A stretch of 64,000 bases of DNA from JAPKYZ01 sp033763835 (GCA_033763835.1 JANRJS010000030.1:1-64000); one strand, 5' to 3'. Shown: positions 8,094-17,160, counted from the stretch's first letter. The notes: generated by a model from the letters alone, not told the origin. Numbers and translations: made by a program.

Positions 8094-9954
8094 GCAGGCG
8101 CATCCGTTCGAGCAGCTTCCGGAAACGCGGCTCGGCCCGTAGAACGTCGAGCTCCGGATCGAACGCCATCCAAATCGTCCGGCTTAGCCTTTCGGCAACC
8201 GCTTTCTCAAGCAACTCGACCGCCCGGTTGTGGTCGCCGAGCGCGGCGTAAGCCACCGCCAGTTCGTAATGCGGTTCCGGCTCCGTCCACCCGTCGCGCT
8301 CCACGTCGAGCAAGATCGCCTCGGCTTCCTGTTTCCGACCCGCCGCCGCGAACGCTTTCGCCAATTCCGCGATCACTCGCCGCCGCCGGCCGCCGTTGAT
8401 GTCGAGCGCTTTCCGCGCTTCGGCGATCGCCTCATCGTGCGATCCGCCGATCGTCAGCGCTTTGCTCAATTGGCGGTGCGCGGAGTAGGACCACGGATCT
8501 AGATCGACGGCCTTGCGGGCATGTTCGAGGGCGGCGCCCGTGCGGCGGGCGAACAGATTCGTCCAAGCTAGATCCGAGCGCAACGACGCCGAAGCCGGGT
8601 CCAGCGCGACCGCCCGCTCCATCGACTTCACGGCTTCTTCGTGGCGCCCCAGCGCGGTGGCCAACGTCGAAAGCGACGCGTGCACCGGCGCGAGTTGCGC
8701 GTTCAACTCCAGCGCGCGCCGGAAAGACCGTTCGGCGGCCGCCCAGTCCCATTCCGCCCGCATCAGCGTTTGCCCCAGTGCCAGATGCGCTTCGGCAAGG
8801 TTCGCATCGAGCGCGATCGCGCGAAGCGCCGCCGACTTCGCCTTCTCCCGAAGGTCGCCCGAAAATCCTTCGCCCGCGCGGATCAGGTAAGAACTCGCCA
8901 AAGCCGCATACGGCTGAGCGTAGTTCCCGTCTAGCGCGATCGCCCGCTCGAAATGATCGATCGCGCCGAGCGTCGCTTCGTGCAGCCGCTTGGACGCCAA
9001 ATATTGGCCCTGAATAAACCACCGGTACGCCTCGGTGTTGTCGGTCCCGCGGCGCGTCATGTTGCGGTGGTCCGATTCGGTCATGGGCAGTTCGAGAGCC
9101 CTCGCCGTTCGCTCGGCGATGGCGTCCTGCAGGGCGAAGATATTCGCGAACCCGTCGTCGAACGTCTCCGCCCAAAGTTGCTTTCCGTCGCGCACTCGCA
9201 CCAGTTGTACGGTGATCCGGACCTGATTCGCCTGATGCTGGACCCGGCCGTGCAGCAACGCATCCACTTGCAAATCGCGGCCCGCTTCCGCCGTATCAGG
9301 AATCGCACCGGCGTACTTCATCACCGCGCTGGTAGGCCGAACGTCGATCTTGCCCAGCGCGGTGAGCCGCGTAATGATCGCATCCGCCATTCCCAACCCT
9401 AAATACTTCTGGGCCTCGCCACTATCGAGGGGAACGAAAGGCAAAACGGCGATCGACCGGGGCGCGGCGGCGAATCGGCGAATGCCCCATCCGGCCAGCG
9501 CGGCCAAACCCAGCGAAAGCGCGACCACGCAAACCCGGACGGTTGTCTTCGACATCACGGCCCTTGGCGGGGAAGGGGTGATGGGCGGCGCGGCGGGAGA
9601 TGGAGCTGGGGAATCCGCCGGAAGCTCTTCGAGAGAAACCCCGGCCACGAACCGGTAGCCGCGCTTCGGGACGGTTTCGATAAATCGCGACTGCCCGGCG
9701 CCTTCGCCCAGGGCGCGCCGCAGTGCCGAGACGTTGACGCTTAAGTTCGATTCTTCGACAAACGTGCCCGGCCACAGCGTAGCCAGCAGATACTCCTTGT
9801 CGAGCAGCTTGCCTGGGTTCGAAACCAGAAGTAAAAGCAGGTCGAAGACTTTCGGAGGAAGGGCTACAGGCTCCATGCCACGCAGAAGGCGCTTTTCGGC
9901 GGCGTCGAGACGGAACTCGGCGAAGCGAAAAACGCCTTGTGTTTTGTTGGCCAT
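8080..9954 (-). CDS. Membrane winged-helix regulator with TolB-N/FlgO-like and TPR domains
   Basis: A 624-residue protein of the CadC/ToxR layout. Residues about 8-105 form an OmpR-type winged helix (FRFAEFRLDAAEKRLLR, PPKVFDLLLLLV, NLSVNVSALRRALGE, FIETVPKRGYRFVAGV). A membrane segment follows near residue 145 (VVALSLGLAALAGWGI), then a FlgO/TolB-N-like domain (SIAVLPFVPLDSGEAQKYLGLGMADAIITRL) and about eight TPR units to the C-terminus. The likely role is a one-component transcription factor that reads an extracytoplasmic signal through TPR contacts. It is transcribed towards the phosphatase pair and divergently from the small sigma-like gene. The target genes cannot be read from the sequence. 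Confidence 0.88.
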   Translation of the reverse strand: MANKTQGVFRFAEFRLDAAEKRLLRGMEPVALPPKVFDLLLLLVSNPGKLLDKEYLLATLWPGTFVEESNLSVNVSALRRALGEGAGQSRFIETVPKRGYRFVAGVSLEELPADSPAPSPAAPPITPSPPRAVMSKTTVRVCVVALSLGLAALAGWGIRRFAAAPRSIAVLPFVPLDSGEAQKYLGLGMADAIITRLTALGKIDVRPTSAVMKYAGAIPDTAEAGRDLQVDALLHGRVQHQANQVRITVQLVRVRDGKQLWAETFDDGFANIFALQDAIAERTARALELPMTESDHRNMTRRGTDNTEAYRWFIQGQYLASKRLHEATLGAIDHFERAIALDGNYAQPYAALASSYLIRAGEGFSGDLREKAKSAALRAIALDANLAEAHLALGQTLMRAEWDWAAAERSFRRALELNAQLAPVHASLSTLATALGRHEEAVKSMERAVALDPASASLRSDLAWTNLFARRTGAALEHARKAVDLDPWSYSAHRQLSKALTIGGSHDEAIAEARKALDINGGRRRRVIAELAKAFAAAGRKQEAEAILLDVERDGWTEPEPHYELAVAYAALGDHNRAVELLEKAVAERLSRTIWMAFDPELDVLRAEPRFRKLLERMRLPSRA

Positions 9955-10035
9955 CCGGTCTTCGGATTTTCTTTGGAGTACCTTAGCCGCTTCTTTAGCG
10001 CTTTCGGGCCAAGTCCCCTGTATTGTCCATCATGG

Positions 10036-10485
10036 ATGAATTCGATGCCAGACTTTGAATCTATTGCGCTCCCCCTCCTCGACGATCTTTACCGGGCGGC
10101 TTTCGCGTTGCTTGGCTCCTCGGCGCAGGCGGAGCAGGCTGTAACCGCCGCCATCGCCGAAGGCAAGCGCCGATGGGATCGTTCTCCTTGTAGACGGGCC
10201 TGGCTGTTTTCGATTCTTCTTCGCCACACGCGAGCCCTTTACGTGCGAACCAAAGGTGCGGGGGAATGTACCTCGGACGAATTGGCCGCCTTGCGGGAAC
10301 TGCCCTTCCGGCAAGCGGCGGCCGTTTTGTTGACCGACGCCTTCGAGTGCGACGAGAGCGAATTGCGTGAGGCGATGGGACGTGGGCTCCGCTCACCCGC
10401 CGCCGAATTACGCGTCGGCAGGCAGCGTCTGGCACGCGGACTCAGCGCCGAGCCCGCTCCCAGGCTCGGCTTCGTCCCCGGTTAG
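10036..10485 (+). CDS. Short, divergent ECF sigma-like protein
   Basis: A 149-residue protein (ATG 10036, or 10045). The first half keeps a sigma region 2 outline: IALPLLDDLYRAAFALLGSSAQAEQAVTAAI, then CRRAWLFSILLRHTRALY, aligning by eye with the sigma at 645. The second half is weak: LRELPFRQAAAVLLTDAFECDESELREAM then SPAAELRVGRQRLARGL, where the region 4 helix-turn-helix has lost its usual GTVMSRL-like recognition helix. The aspartate-rich DVVQEV core-binding motif is also changed. It may be a decayed or specialised sigma, or a regulator that competes for core polymerase. It sits alone between the winged-helix gene and the TetR gene. Confidence 0.6.
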   Translation: MNSMPDFESIALPLLDDLYRAAFALLGSSAQAEQAVTAAIAEGKRRWDRSPCRRAWLFSILLRHTRALYVRTKGAGECTSDELAALRELPFRQAAAVLLTDAFECDESELREAMGRGLRSPAAELRVGRQRLARGLSAEPAPRLGFVPG

Positions 10486-10515
10486 ACCGCACCGCTTAGC
10501 GGCGGCAAATTTCTC

Positions 10516-10544
10516 TTGGAATGCACGGACCGCTCTGCTATGCT
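10516..10544 (+). promoter_or_regulatory. Promoter of the TetR-family gene
   Basis: TTGGAA (10516-10521), a 17-base spacer and TATGCT (10539-10544) form a credible sigma-70 type promoter. The predicted start point falls inside the operator palindrome, and the leader before ATG 10561 would be only about ten bases. Confidence 0.6.
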
Positions 10545-10559
10545 TTGAACGGCGTTCAA
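10545..10559. promoter_or_regulatory. TetR operator (perfect palindrome)
   Basis: TTGAACG-G-CGTTCAA is a perfect 7+1+7 palindrome directly between the -10 box and the start codon of the TetR gene, the classic place for autorepression. A near copy lies before the efflux operon at 11203. Confidence 0.7.
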
Positions 10560-10560
10560 C

Positions 10561-11184
10561 ATGACGCTCGTTAACCGTCGAACCGAGTATCGAGAATCGT
10601 TGCGGTCGGATATTTTGGACGCCGCGCGCCAACTTTTCGTACGCGACGGCTACCACGCCACATCCATGCGTGCGATCGCCGGAAAGGTCGGCTGCTCGCC
10701 CGGCATCCTCTACCACTACTTCGAAAGCAAACCGGCGATCATGGCCCGTCTGGTGCGCGAAACGTTCCAGCATATGCGGGCGCGGCTGGCCGCCATTCGC
10801 GACGATGGCGAAGCACCGCCGCTCGACCGGTTACGGCGTATCCTACGCGCCTACATCGAGTTCGGGCTCGATCACACACATCAATACGCGCTGCTCTTCA
10901 TGAAACCCGACCTGGAGATCGAAGAGAATAGCCCAATTCGCGCCGCCTTCCATGAAGACGGCCTGCAGACTTTCGCCTGCCTTCGCGAGATTTGCGGCGA
11001 CGCCATCCGCGCGCGTGCGCTTCGGGAAGAGTTATCGAACGCCGAAGAAGTCGCCCAGGTCCTATGGGTGTCGATCCACGGGCTAGTCTCTCTCCAGATC
11101 GGAAGTAAAGGGTTTCCCTGGATCGAACGGTCGCGTCTGGTCGACCGCCTGATCGACGTTCTGATAAGGGGAGTGGTCCGGTGA
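10561..11184 (+). CDS. TetR/AcrR-family transcriptional repressor
   Basis: A 207-residue protein. The N-terminal helix-turn-helix is complete (SDILDAARQLFVRDGYHATSMRAIAGKVGCSPGILYHYFESKPAIMARLV, residues about 15-65). The rest is an all-helical ligand/dimerisation domain with a TetR_C-like pattern (LRAYIEFGLDHTHQYALLFM). It very probably represses itself and the efflux operon at 11255-15488: a palindrome sits on its own promoter and a near copy in front of the operon. The inducer is probably a hydrophobic or toxic compound exported by that pump. Confidence 0.92.
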   Translation: MTLVNRRTEYRESLRSDILDAARQLFVRDGYHATSMRAIAGKVGCSPGILYHYFESKPAIMARLVRETFQHMRARLAAIRDDGEAPPLDRLRRILRAYIEFGLDHTHQYALLFMKPDLEIEENSPIRAAFHEDGLQTFACLREICGDAIRARALREELSNAEEVAQVLWVSIHGLVSLQIGSKGFPWIERSRLVDRLIDVLIRGVVR

Positions 11185-11202
11185 TTTTTTCTTGCATCCG
11201 GA

Positions 11203-11217
11203 TTGAACACTGTTCCA
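11203..11217. promoter_or_regulatory. Second, imperfect TetR operator before the efflux operon
   Basis: TTGAACACTGTTCCA matches the autorepression palindrome at 10545 in both half-sites (TTGAAC and GTTC-A) with a three-base centre and one mismatch. It lies about 40 bases before the GTG of the permease gene. A possible -35 (TTGCAT) is just upstream, so binding would cover the promoter. Confidence 0.55.
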
Positions 11218-11254
11218 TCTTTGGAATCGAGTTCAGAAAAGGAGCCGTCCCGCA

Positions 11255-12394
11255 GTGAACTTCATCGCCTGGCAAATGCTTACTGGCGACCGCGCCAAGT
11301 ATCTCGGCCTGATCTTCGCCATCGCCTTCTCCACGTTTCTGATGTCGCACCAAGTTTCGATCTTCTGCGGATTGATGAATCGCACCGCATCGCAGATCGA
11401 CGATGTTCGCGACGCTTCCATCTGGATCATGGATCCGAAGACGCAATACCTCGACGAGGTCAAGGCGCTTACCGACCAGGACCTGTTCCGGATTCGCGGC
11501 GTGCCGGGCATCGAGTGGGCCGTCCCGCTATTCAAGGGAACGTCGCGCGCCAAAGGCCCGGACGGTAAGTTCCGCGGCGTCATTCTCATGGGACTCGACG
11601 ATGCGACTCTCGTCGGTTTGCCGCAAAAGGTGACCCTAGGTAGCGCGAAAGCGCTGGCCGAGCCGGAGTCGATCGCCGTCGATCGCGTGGGGTACAAGTT
11701 CTTTTTTCCCGATGAAGAACCGCGCCTAGGCCGCACGCTCGATTTAAACGACCGCACGCTGCGCATCGTCGCCATCGTCGATTCCTCCGCACCGTTCGTC
11801 AACCTTCCCGTGTTCTACACGCGCTACTCGCAGGCGATTCAGCTGGTAGGCCGCGAACGGAACCAAATGTCGTTCGTCCTCGCCAAAGCCGCGCCGGGAG
11901 TCTCCGACGCCGAGGTCGTGAAATCCATTCAAGAGCGCACCGGGCTGCAAGCCCAAACGGCGAGCGACTTTGGCTGGACCACGATTTTCTATTACATCAA
12001 GAACACCGGCATTCCGATCAACTTCGGCATTACGGTGTTCATCGCGTTTCTGGTTGGCAGCGTGGTGGCGGGGCAAACGTTCTACCTGTTCACCGTCGAG
12101 AACCTAAAGCAGTTCGGCGCGCTGAAGGCGATCGGCGTCACCGACTGGAGGATCGTTGGCATGATCCTGATGCAGGCGATTATCGTCGGCGCCATCGGCT
12201 ACTGCCTGGGCATCGCAATGACCGCCACTTTCTTCGAGGCGACGAAAGACAACCTGGATCTGCGCGGCTTCCGCCTGTTGCCGCAAATCATGCTGGGCAC
12301 GGCGGCGGCGGTGTTCTTCATCATCTTCCTCGCGAGCGCGGCCAGCGTGCGGCGCGTCGTCGTACTCGAGCCGGCGGTGGTGTTCCGTGGATAA
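11255..12394 (+). CDS. devC-like: ABC transporter permease, FtsX/DevC type
   Basis: A 379-residue inner-membrane protein with one N-terminal membrane helix (YLGLIFAIAFSTFLMSH), a periplasmic domain of about 220 residues, and three C-terminal helices (FGITVFIAFLVGSVVAGQTF, ILMQAIIVGAIGYCLGIAM, MLGTAAAVFFIIFLASAAS). This is the MacB/FtsX arrangement as in DevC. The conserved coupling motif ENLKQFGALKAIGVTDWRI contacts the ATPase. It starts at GTG 11255 with AAAAGGAG at 11237. It forms a tripartite pump with the ATPase, adaptor and outer-membrane channel that follow, and is the first gene of the operon under the TetR repressor. Confidence 0.88.
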   Translation: MNFIAWQMLTGDRAKYLGLIFAIAFSTFLMSHQVSIFCGLMNRTASQIDDVRDASIWIMDPKTQYLDEVKALTDQDLFRIRGVPGIEWAVPLFKGTSRAKGPDGKFRGVILMGLDDATLVGLPQKVTLGSAKALAEPESIAVDRVGYKFFFPDEEPRLGRTLDLNDRTLRIVAIVDSSAPFVNLPVFYTRYSQAIQLVGRERNQMSFVLAKAAPGVSDAEVVKSIQERTGLQAQTASDFGWTTIFYYIKNTGIPINFGITVFIAFLVGSVVAGQTFYLFTVENLKQFGALKAIGVTDWRIVGMILMQAIIVGAIGYCLGIAMTATFFEATKDNLDLRGFRLLPQIMLGTAAAVFFIIFLASAASVRRVVVLEPAVVFRG

Positions 12395-13112
12395 CGGCCT
12401 GCAAAACGCGGTGGTGTGCCAAGGGGTCCTCAAGAACTTCGGTTCGGGGGACGAGGAAGTGAAGGTGCTTCGCGGCGTCGATCTCACCGTGCCGTTGGGC
12501 GAGATGACATTCCTGGTCGGACCTTCGGGTTGCGGCAAAACCACGCTGTTAAGCGTGATCGCGGGCTTATTGAACGCCTCGGGCGGGTCTCTCGAAGTTC
12601 TGGGCACGCCTTCCTCGACGCTCAAGGGCGGCAAGGCGGTGGAGTTCCGGCGCAAAAACCTGGGCTTCGTGTTCCAGCAATTCAACTTGCTGCCTGCGCT
12701 GACGGCCGCTCAAAACGCGGCAGTGCCCCTGCTGGCTGCGGGTTGGGATCGCAAAAAAGCCGAGGATAAAGCGCGGGCGCTGCTCGACGAGCTTGGCATG
12801 GGGCAACGGGCGAAGGCTACGCCAAACCATCTTTCGGGCGGCCAACAACAGCGCGTCGCCTTCGCGCGCGCCCTGATCCACGAACCCAAACTGATTGTTT
12901 GCGACGAGCCGACCTCCGCGCTCGACGCCGACACCGGGCATCACGTTATGGAATTGCTGCGGCGCGTTGCCGTGCGTCCCGACCGCAGCGTGCTGGTAGT
13001 GACTCACGACAGCCGCATCTTCGAATTCGCCGACCGGATCGCTTACATGAACGACGGTTTGGTAACCCGCGTCGCCCTCAAAGCCGAAATCCCGAAAGGA
13101 GATTCGCACTAA
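12387..13112 (+). CDS. devA-like: ABC transporter ATP-binding protein, DevA/MacB type
   Basis: A 241-residue ATPase with Walker A GPSGCGKTTLLS, Q-loop FVFQQFNLLPALT, signature LSGGQQQRVAFARAL, Walker B LIVCDEPTSALD and H-loop VVTHD, all intact. It starts at GTG 12387, overlapping the permease end by eight bases. It powers the mechanotransmission-type pump with the permease at 11255; these systems push substrate from the periplasm or outer leaflet through a TolC-like channel. A regulated cytosolic partner besides the permease is not expected. Confidence 0.92.
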   Translation: MDNGLQNAVVCQGVLKNFGSGDEEVKVLRGVDLTVPLGEMTFLVGPSGCGKTTLLSVIAGLLNASGGSLEVLGTPSSTLKGGKAVEFRRKNLGFVFQQFNLLPALTAAQNAAVPLLAAGWDRKKAEDKARALLDELGMGQRAKATPNHLSGGQQQRVAFARALIHEPKLIVCDEPTSALDADTGHHVMELLRRVAVRPDRSVLVVTHDSRIFEFADRIAYMNDGLVTRVALKAEIPKGDSH

Positions 13113-13113
13113 C

Positions 13114-14163
13114 ATGATTCGCTACGGACTTCCGATTCTCGCCGCCATCGCCCTGGCGTTCGCGTTATTCAGTACCAAAAGGCTTTCGACGGTCGCCACC
13201 GCGGCCGAGCCGGTGAAGACCCCGCCGCAAGCGCAGTTTCAGAGCCAACTCGGCGCAGTCGGGCTAGTCGAGGCCGCCAGCGAAAATGTCGCCGTGAGCG
13301 TGCCGGTGCCCGGCCTGGTCACGCGTGTGGCCGTCGCGGCGGGCGATCGTGTCGGCAAGGGCGCTCCGCTCTTTCAACTCGACGACCGCGACTTGCGCGC
13401 CGAACTCGCTCTGCGTCAGGCCAATGTCGAGGTTGCCCGAGCGCGGCTCGCGAAGCTCGAAGCGGGCACACGCCCCGAGGAGATTCCGCCCGCCCAGGCG
13501 AGGGTCGCCGAAGCCCAATCGCAACTCGACGACGCTACAACGCAGCTTCGGTTGATGGAATCGGTGCGCGATAAGCGCGCCATTCGCGACGAGGACTTGC
13601 AACGCCGCCGCCGTGCCGTCGAAAGTGCGCAAGCGAGGTTAGACCAAGCTCACGCCAGCCTAAAGCTGCTCGAAGCCGGTACCTGGAAACCGGATCTCGA
13701 AGTAGCTCGCGCCGACCTGCGGCAAGCCGAACGGCAGGTGGAACGCATCCAGGCCGATCTGTCGCGCCTCACCGTGACCGCGCCGATGAACGGAACGATC
13801 CTGCAGTGCAAGGTACGCGCGGGCGAGTACGCGCAAGCGGGCGCGCTGGCGCAGCCGCTGATTTTGATGGGCGCCACCGACCGTCTGCACGTGCGCGCCG
13901 ACATCGACGAAAAGGACGCGTGGCGATTCGAAACGGGAAGCGCAGCCACGGGCTTCGTTCGCGGCAATTCCAGCGTGCGGTATCCGCTTCAGTTCGTGCG
14001 TATCGAGCCCTACGTGGTGCCGAAAAAGAATCTGACGGGCGACGCTACCGAGCGGGTCGACACCCGCGTACTTCAGGCGATCTACGCTTTGCCGAAAGAC
14101 GCGAGGGTCTATCTGGGCCAGCAGATGGACATCGCGATCGAATGGAAGGGAGGAGCGAAGTGA
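13114..14163 (+). CDS. devB-like: Periplasmic adaptor (HlyD/DevB-type membrane fusion protein)
   Basis: A 349-residue protein with an N-terminal membrane anchor (GLPILAAIALAFALFS). A split biotinyl-lipoyl domain (ENVAVSVPVPGLVTRVAVAAGDRVGKGAPLF and LTVTAPMNGTILQCKVRAGEYA) flanks a long alpha-hairpin of about 110 residues rich in Ala, Arg, Gln and Glu. A beta-barrel domain follows. It bridges the permease to the TolC-like channel encoded next. AAAGGAG precedes the ATG, and its stop overlaps the GTG of the channel gene by four bases. Confidence 0.9.
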   Translation: MIRYGLPILAAIALAFALFSTKRLSTVATAAEPVKTPPQAQFQSQLGAVGLVEAASENVAVSVPVPGLVTRVAVAAGDRVGKGAPLFQLDDRDLRAELALRQANVEVARARLAKLEAGTRPEEIPPAQARVAEAQSQLDDATTQLRLMESVRDKRAIRDEDLQRRRRAVESAQARLDQAHASLKLLEAGTWKPDLEVARADLRQAERQVERIQADLSRLTVTAPMNGTILQCKVRAGEYAQAGALAQPLILMGATDRLHVRADIDEKDAWRFETGSAATGFVRGNSSVRYPLQFVRIEPYVVPKKNLTGDATERVDTRVLQAIYALPKDARVYLGQQMDIAIEWKGGAK

Positions 14164-15488
14164 CCGCGACGCTTCTGCTGCTGCTCTCCGCTCCTCAGTC
14201 CGGTCCTACGTCGTGGTGGCAAACCTACGGCGATCCGGAATTGACGCGCATTGTCGAGAAGGTGGCGTCTTCGAATCTCGATCTGCGCTCCGCCGCCGCA
14301 CGCATCGCCGAGTCGCGAGCCGCCGCCGGAGAACGGCGCAGCGCTCTCGGACCGTCGATCAACTTCACCACCGGCGCGCAACGTCTGCGCGGAGGATTTG
14401 CGCAAGGCATCGCGCGCATTCCGCAGAATCCAGGCGACGCCCAATCGGGCGCGTTCGTGTCGCCGTTTGAGACCGGACTGATTCAAGGACAGCTCGATAT
14501 GCGCTGGGAGCTCGATTTGTTCGGGACCAATCGCGCTTCGCTAGCCGCCGCCCGCGCCGACGCCTCCGCCGAACAGGAGCTTCGCAACGACGTATTGATC
14601 GCCGTCACGGCCGAAGCCGCCCGCAACTATCTTGAGTTGCGCGGTATCGAAGAGCGTCTGGCCATCGCGAGAGAGAGTCTGGCGACACAGAAAGACCTGC
14701 TTGGCCTGACCGAGGACCGCGCCCGAGCCGGACTCGCCTCGCAACTCGACGTCGAGCGGCAAGCGGTACTGGTCGCGAACACCGAGTCCGCGATCCCCGG
14801 CCTTGAGGCGGAACGATCCGTGCGTTTGCATCGAATCGCGGTCTTGACCGGCGATTTCGGATTCGCCGTGCAGCCGGGGTCCAACCCGTTAAACTTGCCG
14901 CGAACGCAGTCCGCGGCGGTCACCGCCGATGTACTCAAACGTCGGCCGGATGTACGGGCCGCCGAAACCCGGATTCTGGCAGCGGCTGCGCGACTCAAGC
15001 AAGCGCGCAGCGACCGGTATCCGAAGATCGCGCTCAGCGGTCTCGCGGGACGTCAAGGCACTTCGGTCTCCGGGCTATCCTTCGGCGGCGGCAACTTCTT
15101 CTCGATCGGCCCTCAGCTGCAATTGCCGATTTTCAATTACGGCCGCATCCGGTCGAATATCGACGCGAGCGACGCGCGGCTGGAACGTGAGCGCGCCGCC
15201 TTCGAATCGGAAGTTCTGAGCGCGCTCGAAGAGGCAAACAACGCCCTGGCCAACTATCGCCGGCAACAGGAACGCGAAGCCGCGCTTGCTAACGCCGAGA
15301 GGGCCGCGCAAACGTCGCTCGACCTTTCGGCCGATCTGAACAAAGCCGGGCTGAGCGACTTCCTCGCCGTGCTCGACGCGCAACGCAGCTTACTCGATGC
15401 CCGGGACCAGCGCTCGGCGGCCCGGACGCAATCGCTAGTCCAAAGCGTCGCGCTCTATAAAGCTCTCGCGGGCGGTTGGCCGCAGTAA
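14160..15488 (+). CDS. Outer-membrane efflux channel, TolC/NodT type
   Basis: A 442-residue protein starting at GTG 14160, which gives a signal peptide (MTATLLLLLSAPQSG) and the family opening WWQTYGDPELTRIVEKV. Two OEP repeats of long coiled-coil helices follow (AARNYLELRGIEERLAIARESLATQKDLLGLTEDRARAGLASQLDVERQ split by strands, and the second near RPDVRAAETRILAAAARLKQARSDRYP). There is no N-terminal lipobox Cys, unlike many NodT proteins. It is the last gene of the TetR-controlled pump operon. The neighbouring gene converges after ten bases and no hairpin terminator is visible. Confidence 0.9.
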   Translation: MTATLLLLLSAPQSGPTSWWQTYGDPELTRIVEKVASSNLDLRSAAARIAESRAAAGERRSALGPSINFTTGAQRLRGGFAQGIARIPQNPGDAQSGAFVSPFETGLIQGQLDMRWELDLFGTNRASLAAARADASAEQELRNDVLIAVTAEAARNYLELRGIEERLAIARESLATQKDLLGLTEDRARAGLASQLDVERQAVLVANTESAIPGLEAERSVRLHRIAVLTGDFGFAVQPGSNPLNLPRTQSAAVTADVLKRRPDVRAAETRILAAAARLKQARSDRYPKIALSGLAGRQGTSVSGLSFGGGNFFSIGPQLQLPIFNYGRIRSNIDASDARLERERAAFESEVLSALEEANNALANYRRQQEREAALANAERAAQTSLDLSADLNKAGLSDFLAVLDAQRSLLDARDQRSAARTQSLVQSVALYKALAGGWPQ

Positions 15489-15498
15489 AGCTCGCGGC

Positions 15499-17160
15499 TC
15501 ACTCGACAATCCCCCGCCCTTCGACGATCCGCAGATAGCGGTCCGCGTCGAGATTCGTAAATCGATCGACGCGCTTCGAGGGCGCGGGCCAAGCGACTTC
15601 GAGCAGATCGACTTTCGCCGCCAGGCCGAGACCGAGAATTTCGCGCGGGTCGTGCGAGGAAAGATAACTGCCGCCCGCGGTCTTAAGGCGCGAGCGCTTC
15701 GCGCCTCCCGCCGTCCACGAGATTCTCGCGCCGATCGCGTCGCGGTTCGCAACCGTTCCTTCCAGCTTCAGCCCCAGCCATCGATTGCCGCTTGCGTTGT
15801 TCTTGAGCAGCACCGGCGCTTCGCCACAATTGGCGACCAAGACACCCAACCGCCCGTCGTTCAGGAAGTCGCCGACCGCGAGTCCGCGTGCGGGCCAAGC
15901 TCGCGAGAACGCCGGACCGGCGCTCGCCGAGACGTTGCGCAACTTGCCGCCTTCGTTGTGGAACAGCAGCAGCGGTTCCTTGTACTTTACCTGCTGCGAA
16001 TACTGCTCGATCATGTCGTCCGGGTGGCCGTTGGCGAGGATCAAGTCGGTCAACCCGTCGTTGTCGTAGTCGAAAAACTTCAGTCCCCAACCCGAAAGCA
16101 GCCGCGTCGATTGCGCTACGCCGTGCTTGTGCGCGGAATCGGCGAACGTTTCGTTCTTCAGATTCTCGTAAAGCGAGAACATTTCCTGATCGACGTTCGC
16201 GACAAACAAATCCTGCCAGCCGTCGCCATTGATGTCCGCCGCGTCCACACCCATACCGGACCGCGCCTGTCCGTTCTGGCTGAAGCCGACTTCCGCCGCG
16301 AGCGCAATCTCCTCCCACTTCCCGCCCGGCCGGTTCATGAACAGGAAGTTCTGCACGGTGTCGTTCGCGACGAACAAGTCCATGCGCCCGTCGTTGTTGA
16401 CGTCGGTGGCGACGACGCCTAAGCCCTTACCCAGAGCCTTTTCGATGTCCGTGCCGCGCGACACTTGCGTAAACGTGCCGTCGCCGTTGTTGCGATAGAG
16501 AATTCCGGCGGTTGGCTTGAACACCCGCGGAATGCAGTAATACTTGCGGCCAACCTTGTTATCGCCGCACGCGAAGCGCTCGTCCGGACCGTAGCGCACG
16601 AAGCTACAGAGAAATAAATCGAGCTTGCCGTCCTGGTCGTAATCGAACCAAACCGCGCTCGTCGTCCAGCCGGGAGCGTCGAGTCCCGCCTTTGCCGTGA
16701 CGTCGGTAAACGTTCCGTCGCCATTGTTGCGATAGAGCACGGGCCGCCCGTATGCGGTGACGAGCATGTCGGGAAAGCCGTCGTTGTCGTAGTCGCCCAC
16801 GGCGACGCCCATGCCGAACGACTTCGCGATCGCCACCCCGGCCTTGTCCGAAACGTCGGTGAACGTACCGTCGCGATTGTTCTTGTACAGCGCGTTGCGC
16901 AGCGGCTTCTTCGGCGTAAAGAAATCGCACGGGCCGGAATTCACTAGGAAGATGTCCATCCACCCGTCGTTGTCGTAATCGAGAAACGCGCAACCGGGCG
17001 GCAGCGTTTCCGGCAGGAAACGGTCCGGCGACATAGCGTTGTCGTGCACCCAGGAAATGCCGCTGCGCGCGGCGGGAATCTCCTCGAATAATGGAGCGCC
17101 GCCCGCGGCTCGCGACGAAGCGGCGGCGGCGAGCGCCCACAGAAAGTCGCGGCGGTTCAT
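15499..17160 (-). CDS. FG-GAP repeat protein with C-terminal ASPIC/UnbV domain (CRTAC1-like)
   Basis: A 553-residue exported protein. The start MNRRDFLWALAAAAS carries a twin-arginine motif. At least seven calcium-binding FG-GAP/VCBS blades are visible: DYDNDGWMDIFLVN, DYDNDGFPDMLVT, DYDQDGKLDLFLC, DVNNDGRMDLFVAN, DINGDGWQDLFVAN, DYDNDGLTDLILAN, and a worn DFLNDGRLGVLVAN. The ASPIC/UnbV domain (NRWLGLKLEGTVANRDAIGARISW and LEVAWPAPSKRVDRF) closes the protein. It is the last of five overlapping minus-strand genes and shares four bases with the VWFA gene. Its function is unproved; the fold suggests adhesion or protein binding outside the inner membrane. Confidence 0.88.
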   Translation of the reverse strand: MNRRDFLWALAAAASSRAAGGAPLFEEIPAARSGISWVHDNAMSPDRFLPETLPPGCAFLDYDNDGWMDIFLVNSGPCDFFTPKKPLRNALYKNNRDGTFTDVSDKAGVAIAKSFGMGVAVGDYDNDGFPDMLVTAYGRPVLYRNNGDGTFTDVTAKAGLDAPGWTTSAVWFDYDQDGKLDLFLCSFVRYGPDERFACGDNKVGRKYYCIPRVFKPTAGILYRNNGDGTFTQVSRGTDIEKALGKGLGVVATDVNNDGRMDLFVANDTVQNFLFMNRPGGKWEEIALAAEVGFSQNGQARSGMGVDAADINGDGWQDLFVANVDQEMFSLYENLKNETFADSAHKHGVAQSTRLLSGWGLKFFDYDNDGLTDLILANGHPDDMIEQYSQQVKYKEPLLLFHNEGGKLRNVSASAGPAFSRAWPARGLAVGDFLNDGRLGVLVANCGEAPVLLKNNASGNRWLGLKLEGTVANRDAIGARISWTAGGAKRSRLKTAGGSYLSSHDPREILGLGLAAKVDLLEVAWPAPSKRVDRFTNLDADRYLRIVEGRGIVE

